A stretch of 7,241 bases of DNA from Alphaproteobacteria bacterium (GTDB lineage Bacteria; Pseudomonadota; Alphaproteobacteria; UBA2136; JALTLI01), in the NCBI GenBank assembly GCA_027005635.1, contig JALTLI010000042.1, positions 1-7,241 of the forward strand, given 5' to 3'. How positions within the stretch are numbered: the first letter of the stretch is position 1; every line of letters starts with the position of its first letter. Positions 4,368 to 7,241 of this stretch are shown here, in pieces. The translations under genes and the position numbers were made by a program. Below the pieces are notes generated by a model. The model saw nothing but the letters and a program-made list of their open reading frames with translations. It was not told the origin of the DNA and searched no databases.

Positions 4368-6161
4368 TTATTTTTTATTTGTAAGCTCTTTAATAAAGTC
4401 TTCTACCAGAATTTTTAATTGCTGAGTATTGTTATTTACTTTATTTACAGAGGTTGCTATATTTTGTGCAGAAATGGAAGTGCTTTCAGCTTTTTCTAAT
4501 ACATTTTGTGATCTTGTTAATGTATTTTCGGTTATATCTGCGGCTTCTAAAATACTGCTAGCTATATCATCTGTAGCTATTTTTTGCTCTCTTGTTACTT
4601 CTGTAACTGAGTTTATAGAATTATCCATATCGTCCATTTTATCTTTTACAACAGTAATACTAGCTACGGTTTGTTCTGTACTTTTTTGTACTTGTTGAAT
4701 TTGCTCAGTTATATTTTTTGTTGCTTCTGCTGTTTGAAGAGATAGTTTTTTCACTTCATCTGCAACAACTGCAAATCCTCGCCCTGCGTCACCTGCTCTA
4801 GCTGCCTCAATAGATGCATTTAAAGCAAGCAAATTAGTTTGTTCGGCAATACTATTAATAAGTGATGTAACTTCACCAATACTTGTAACTGCTTGGTTTA
4901 AGCCTGTTACTTGGTTATAAGCTTCATCAGACGAATTTAAAACTACTTTTGCAATATTACCGAGATGATTAACTTGCTCTTCTACAGAAACTACTGATGC
5001 CGATAGTTCTTCTGTAGCAGACGCAACAGTACTTGTACTGGTTGTGGCATTTTTAGAATTTGCCAACATTACCTCGCCTTCAGAAATAGTTTCTGCTGAT
5101 TGACTTTTAATAGATTCTGAAACTTTACTAACTTCCGCTACTTCATTAAATAAATTATTAATATTGGGCATTATATTAGTATCCATACGCTTGGCAAAAT
5201 TTTGTAAACCACCTTTTAATCCAAGGAATACAATTGTTAAAACAATTAAACCAAGTAAAATAATTATAGAAACCATTATTATTGTTTTTTTATTAATACT
5301 TGCCTTATCTGCAATATAGGTAGAATTATCTGAAATAACTTGGATAACCCCTATTGGTTTGCCAGAAAAATCATTAATAATATTTGCATAGGTTGTTATT
5401 GGTTTATCTTCAACAGTTTTATCTATTATTAACTCTTGCTTATTATTAATAATATTTTTAATTTGCTTATCTGTTAACGAAAAGCTGTTATTTATGGTTG
5501 AAGCAAACATCTTCAATGAGCCATCTTTATTTATGGTTTTAAATATTACATCTACACCTGTTTCTTTTTTAAATTCATCAAAAAATGCCTGACCAAATGA
5601 TAAACCAAACTCAACCGAACCAATATGAGAACCATCACTAAAAACTGGCACAACACCTCTAATACCTATACCAGCAACACCCTTTTCCAAACCAAAAACT
5701 GGAGTTTGAGTATTATTAGTTTTTGTTACTGTATGGCGAAATGATGATAAATCATCACCAAATTTTTGTGGTTTATGTACCCTTAAAAATGATGTAGCTG
5801 GTGCTGTATGAAACTGAAACTGACGCACACCATACTCTTTTTTCATCTTTTGAAAGGTTGGTTGTATTATTGAGGCTAAAGCATTTCTGTCTCTTGCAGC
5901 AAAAGCTTTTTGCACGTCAGGAATTTCTGCAACAAATGTTGCTAGTGTTAATGCTGATTTTGATTTATTGTTTAACTCACTTAGTATGACTTCATAATAA
6001 TTAGCTAGCTTTGTTTGTTTTGATTTTGATGCACTTTTTTCTAGTTCATTAGTTACAGTTGTAATTGATACAACAACCAAAGTTATAAGAATTACTATAG
6101 ATAACATAGTTGCTATAATTGTACTTTTTATACTTTTAAAAAATGACAAAATAAAATTCAT
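4368..6161 (-). CDS. Methyl-accepting chemotaxis protein with periplasmic Cache-type sensor
   Basis: The protein is 597 aa from the ATG at 6161. A TTG at 6194 could extend it by 11 residues, but AGAAAG stands 8 nt before the ATG. Transmembrane helix 1 is about residues 14-37. A periplasmic sensor of about 250 aa follows; blocks such as QFQFHTAPATSFLRVHKP, KFGDDLSSFRHT and GIRGVVPVF resemble the dCache_3 group. Helix 2 is about 294-318. A long coiled coil leads to the highly conserved hairpin tip at about 440-469 (EQTNLLALNASIEAARAGD and the following GRGFAVVADE), which contacts CheA and CheW. No recognisable HAMP domain lies between helix 2 and the coiled coil, and there is no C-terminal CheR-binding pentapeptide. 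The ligand is unknown. The gene is monocistronic and diverges from the DUF302 gene. Confidence 0.95.
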   Translation of the reverse strand: MNFILSFFKSIKSTIIATMLSIVILITLVVVSITTVTNELEKSASKSKQTKLANYYEVILSELNNKSKSALTLATFVAEIPDVQKAFAARDRNALASIIQPTFQKMKKEYGVRQFQFHTAPATSFLRVHKPQKFGDDLSSFRHTVTKTNNTQTPVFGLEKGVAGIGIRGVVPVFSDGSHIGSVEFGLSFGQAFFDEFKKETGVDVIFKTINKDGSLKMFASTINNSFSLTDKQIKNIINNKQELIIDKTVEDKPITTYANIINDFSGKPIGVIQVISDNSTYIADKASINKKTIIMVSIIILLGLIVLTIVFLGLKGGLQNFAKRMDTNIMPNINNLFNEVAEVSKVSESIKSQSAETISEGEVMLANSKNATTSTSTVASATEELSASVVSVEEQVNHLGNIAKVVLNSSDEAYNQVTGLNQAVTSIGEVTSLINSIAEQTNLLALNASIEAARAGDAGRGFAVVADEVKKLSLQTAEATKNITEQIQQVQKSTEQTVASITVVKDKMDDMDNSINSVTEVTREQKIATDDIASSILEAADITENTLTRSQNVLEKAESTSISAQNIATSVNKVNNNTQQLKILVEDFIKELTNKK

Positions 6162-6169
6162 AGTTTTAG

Positions 6170-6175
6170 CTTTCT
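6170..6175 (-). promoter_or_regulatory. Ribosome binding site that decides the chemotaxis receptor start
   Basis: AGAAAG on the minus strand lies 8 nt before the ATG at 6161. The alternative TTG start at 6194 has no purine-rich site at a proper distance. The choice removes 11 residues ahead of the first membrane helix. Confidence 0.6.
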
Positions 6176-6210
6176 GATAAAAGTTTATTTTCAATAAAAC
6201 ATATTAGCTT

Positions 6211-6216
6211 ATTATA
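6211..6216 (-). promoter_or_regulatory. Possible -10 element of the chemotaxis receptor gene
   Basis: The minus strand reads a perfect TATAAT here, giving a leader of about 40 nt to the ATG at 6161. No good -35 is visible at 16-18 nt, and the surroundings are nearly pure A+T, so chance occurrence is possible. Confidence 0.3.
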
Positions 6217-6286
6217 TTATGTAATGGTACATTAAATTATTAATAATAAAAAACAGTCATAAATATATTTTACTAAATACATCTGT

Positions 6287-6304
6287 TATACTGCTTTTTA
6301 TACT
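6287..6304 (+). promoter_or_regulatory. Possible twin -10 elements of the DUF302 gene
   Basis: TATACT occurs twice, at 6287-6292 and 6299-6304, 12 bp apart. Both are good -10 matches, placed 25-40 nt before the ATG at 6330. Upstream hexamers at 17-nt spacing (TATATT and AATACA) are weak -35 matches. Either or both could be used. Confidence 0.3.
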
Positions 6305-6329
6305 AAAACAAATTAGGCACATTTAAACA

Positions 6330-6797
6330 ATGGTAAAATTAACTTTATATATATTAACTGTAACTATTTTTAGCCTTTTTTCTGTATTTGCAACAGCAAA
6401 TGAAAATAATGGATTTATTATTAAACAAAGTAATTATTCAGTCACAGAAACAATAAATCGTCTAGAAAATATTCTAACTAAAAAAGGAATTACAATTTTT
6501 GCAAGAATTAGCCATGATAAAAATGCAAAAAATGTAGGTTTACAACTAAGACCAACAGAATTACTCATTTTTGGTAATCCAAAACTTGGGACTCATTTTT
6601 TTACAGCAAATCAAACAGCAGGTATAGATTTACCAATGAAAGCTTTAGCATGGCAAGATGAAAACGGCGCTGTATGGCTTGGTTATAATAGCCCTAAGTA
6701 CATTGCTAAACGTCATAATATTACAAACAGAGAAAACATTGTAATTAAAATGACTAATGCATTAAATGCTTTTACAACCAAGGCAACAACTAAATAA
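6330..6797 (+). CDS. Secreted DUF302 domain protein
   Basis: This 155-aa protein has an N-terminal signal peptide: K3, a hydrophobic core over about residues 5-20, and an ATA|N cleavage site after residue 23. The remainder is a single DUF302 domain. Its characteristic blocks are YSVTETINRLENIL (36-49), GITIFARISHDKNAK (53-67), the hallmark RPTELLIFGNPKLGT (74-88), LPMKALAW (101-108) and YNSPKYIAKRH (119-129). The mature protein should be periplasmic. No enzymatic activity has been established for the family that I can name with confidence. The ribosome site is weak; a TTAGG about 14 nt upstream is the only candidate. The gene is transcribed away from the chemotaxis receptor and probably alone, since a terminator-like hairpin overlaps its end. 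Confidence 0.9.
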   Translation: MVKLTLYILTVTIFSLFSVFATANENNGFIIKQSNYSVTETINRLENILTKKGITIFARISHDKNAKNVGLQLRPTELLIFGNPKLGTHFFTANQTAGIDLPMKALAWQDENGAVWLGYNSPKYIAKRHNITNRENIVIKMTNALNAFTTKATTK

Positions 6798-6807
6798 TTG
6801 CTTTTTT
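6780..6807 (+). terminator. Weak intrinsic terminator at the end of the DUF302 gene
   Basis: AAGGCAA (6780-6786) can pair with TTGCTTT (6798-6804), including one G-U pair, around an 11-nt loop that contains the stop codon. More T residues follow to 6807. The stem is short and A+T-rich, so strength is uncertain. Confidence 0.4.
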
Positions 6808-6809
6808 AC

Positions 6810-6838
6810 TTGTAATTATTATAGATTATATCTATATA
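6810..6838 (+). promoter_or_regulatory. Promoter of hldE with an inverted repeat in the spacer and -10
   Basis: TTGTAA (6810-6815) and TATATA (6833-6838) are separated by 17 nt, a good sigma-70-type arrangement. The leader to the ATG at 6891 would be about 45 nt. The inverted repeat TATAGAT-N3-ATCTATA (6820-6836) covers the spacer and -10, where a repressor operator would act; this role is inferred only from position. Confidence 0.45.
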
Positions 6839-6890
6839 AGCTTTAAGGTATACAGCGTACCGTTTATTAAAATAAGGAATATATAAAGAA

Positions 6891-7241
6891 ATGTTTGAAA
6901 ACATAATCTCAGAAAACAATATTTTCACAGGTAAAACTGTTGCAGTTATTGGTGATGTAATGCTAGATACTTTTATTTACGGCTCTGTAGATAGAATTTC
7001 ACCAGAAGCACCTGTTCCTGTTTTAAATATTTCCAAACGTTCTTATAATTTTGGTGGTGCTGGTAATGTTGCAGTTAACTTAGCAACTTTGGGCGTTACA
7101 CCATTGCTTATTGGCAGAGTTGGTAATGATGATGCACAAAAAAAATTATTTGATATGAGCAAGGAAAGTAATTTTTCTACAGACTATCTTGTTAAATCTA
7201 CAGTTCCTACCATTAGCAAAACAAGAATTACTTCTCAAGGA
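6891..7241 (+). CDS. hldE: D-glycero-beta-D-manno-heptose-7-phosphate kinase (HldE/RfaE domain I), N-terminal part
   Basis: The first 117 codons show the PfkB-type sugar kinase start of HldE/RfaE. Seen in order are VAVIGDVMLD (residues 17-26), the family hallmark RISPEAPVPVL (35-45), FGGAGNVAVNLATLG (54-68), GRVGNDDA (75-82) and TISKTRI (107-113). The enzyme phosphorylates heptose-7-phosphate at C1 on the way to ADP-heptose, the precursor of the lipopolysaccharide inner core, so the host is Gram-negative. The full bifunctional protein would add a C-terminal adenylyltransferase domain; the window ends too early to tell HldE from a kinase-only HldA. The ATG at 6891 is preceded by AAGGA about 13 nt away and by AAAGAA directly next to it. 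The ORF is open to the window edge. Confidence 0.92.
   Translation, partial: MFENIISENNIFTGKTVAVIGDVMLDTFIYGSVDRISPEAPVPVLNISKRSYNFGGAGNVAVNLATLGVTPLLIGRVGNDDAQKKLFDMSKESNFSTDYLVKSTVPTISKTRITSQG

Noticed and set aside
4429..4698. Plus-strand open frame of 89 codons opposite the chemotaxis receptor
   Set aside because: It is antisense to the conserved signalling domain, and its S/I/L/V-rich composition is what coiled-coil codons give on the opposite strand.
5801..5989. Plus-strand open frame of 62 codons opposite the receptor's sensor domain
   Set aside because: There is no ribosome site or recognisable domain, and it lies wholly antisense to a real gene.
6162..6194. TTG-started 11-residue N-terminal extension of the chemotaxis receptor
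   Set aside because: The TTG has no suitable ribosome site, whereas the ATG at 6161 has AGAAAG at 8 nt.
6237..6246. Palindrome TTATTAATAA in the receptor-DUF302 intergenic region as an operator
   Set aside because: It is pure A+T in a nearly pure A+T spacer, so a 10-bp palindrome is expected by chance.

Overview
This window looks like chromosomal DNA from a low-GC (roughly one third G+C) Gram-negative bacterium, most likely an alphaproteobacterium. The evidence is the sfsA-map-radC gene order, which I recognise as common in that class, a Rhodospirillum-type encapsulated-ferritin homologue, a one-domain CinA-like protein and the start of a lipopolysaccharide heptose kinase gene. The genus cannot be named. 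The organism is probably motile or chemotactic, because it encodes a methyl-accepting chemotaxis protein. There is no phage, IS or CRISPR signature.

Region 1 (1-2316, minus strand) is a compact operon read right to left: an unrecognised two-helix membrane protein, sfsA, a short encapsulated-ferritin-like protein (EncFtn), map (methionine aminopeptidase) and radC (cut by the window edge). Gaps are 0, 15 and 6 nt, and the last junction is an 8-nt overlap. The first four genes share one reading frame. The EncFtn keeps its iron-site residues but lacks the C-terminal peptide that sends such proteins into encapsulin shells, and no encapsulin is visible here.

Region 2 (2317-4110) begins with a divergent intergenic region. 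It is followed by a plus-strand pair coupled by a TAATG overlap: a DnaQ-fold 3'-5' exonuclease of the PolB-exonuclease-like family and a CinA/MoaB-type protein without the C-terminal amidohydrolase domain.

Region 3 (4111-4367) holds a minus-strand tRNA with anticodon UAA (Leu). Its D-arm is laid out like tRNA-Leu, but its variable region has only 5 nt, not the long arm expected of bacterial tRNA-Leu. Just beyond its encoded CCA lies a G+C-rich tract built from 11-bp units. On the plus strand the tract fits a four-run G-quadruplex pattern; in the tRNA transcript it is C-rich and G-poor with C runs every 11 nt, like a Rho loading site. It lies between convergent cinA-like and tRNA transcription.

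Region 4 (4368-6797) contains a chemotaxis receptor on the minus strand, with a Cache-type sensor and no evident HAMP domain. A secreted DUF302 protein diverges from it. Region 5 (6798-7241) has a probable terminator, a promoter with an inverted repeat, and the first 117 codons of hldE/rfaE. The most distinctive signals are the untagged EncFtn, the short-arm tRNA-Leu(UAA) and the phased repeat behind that tRNA.
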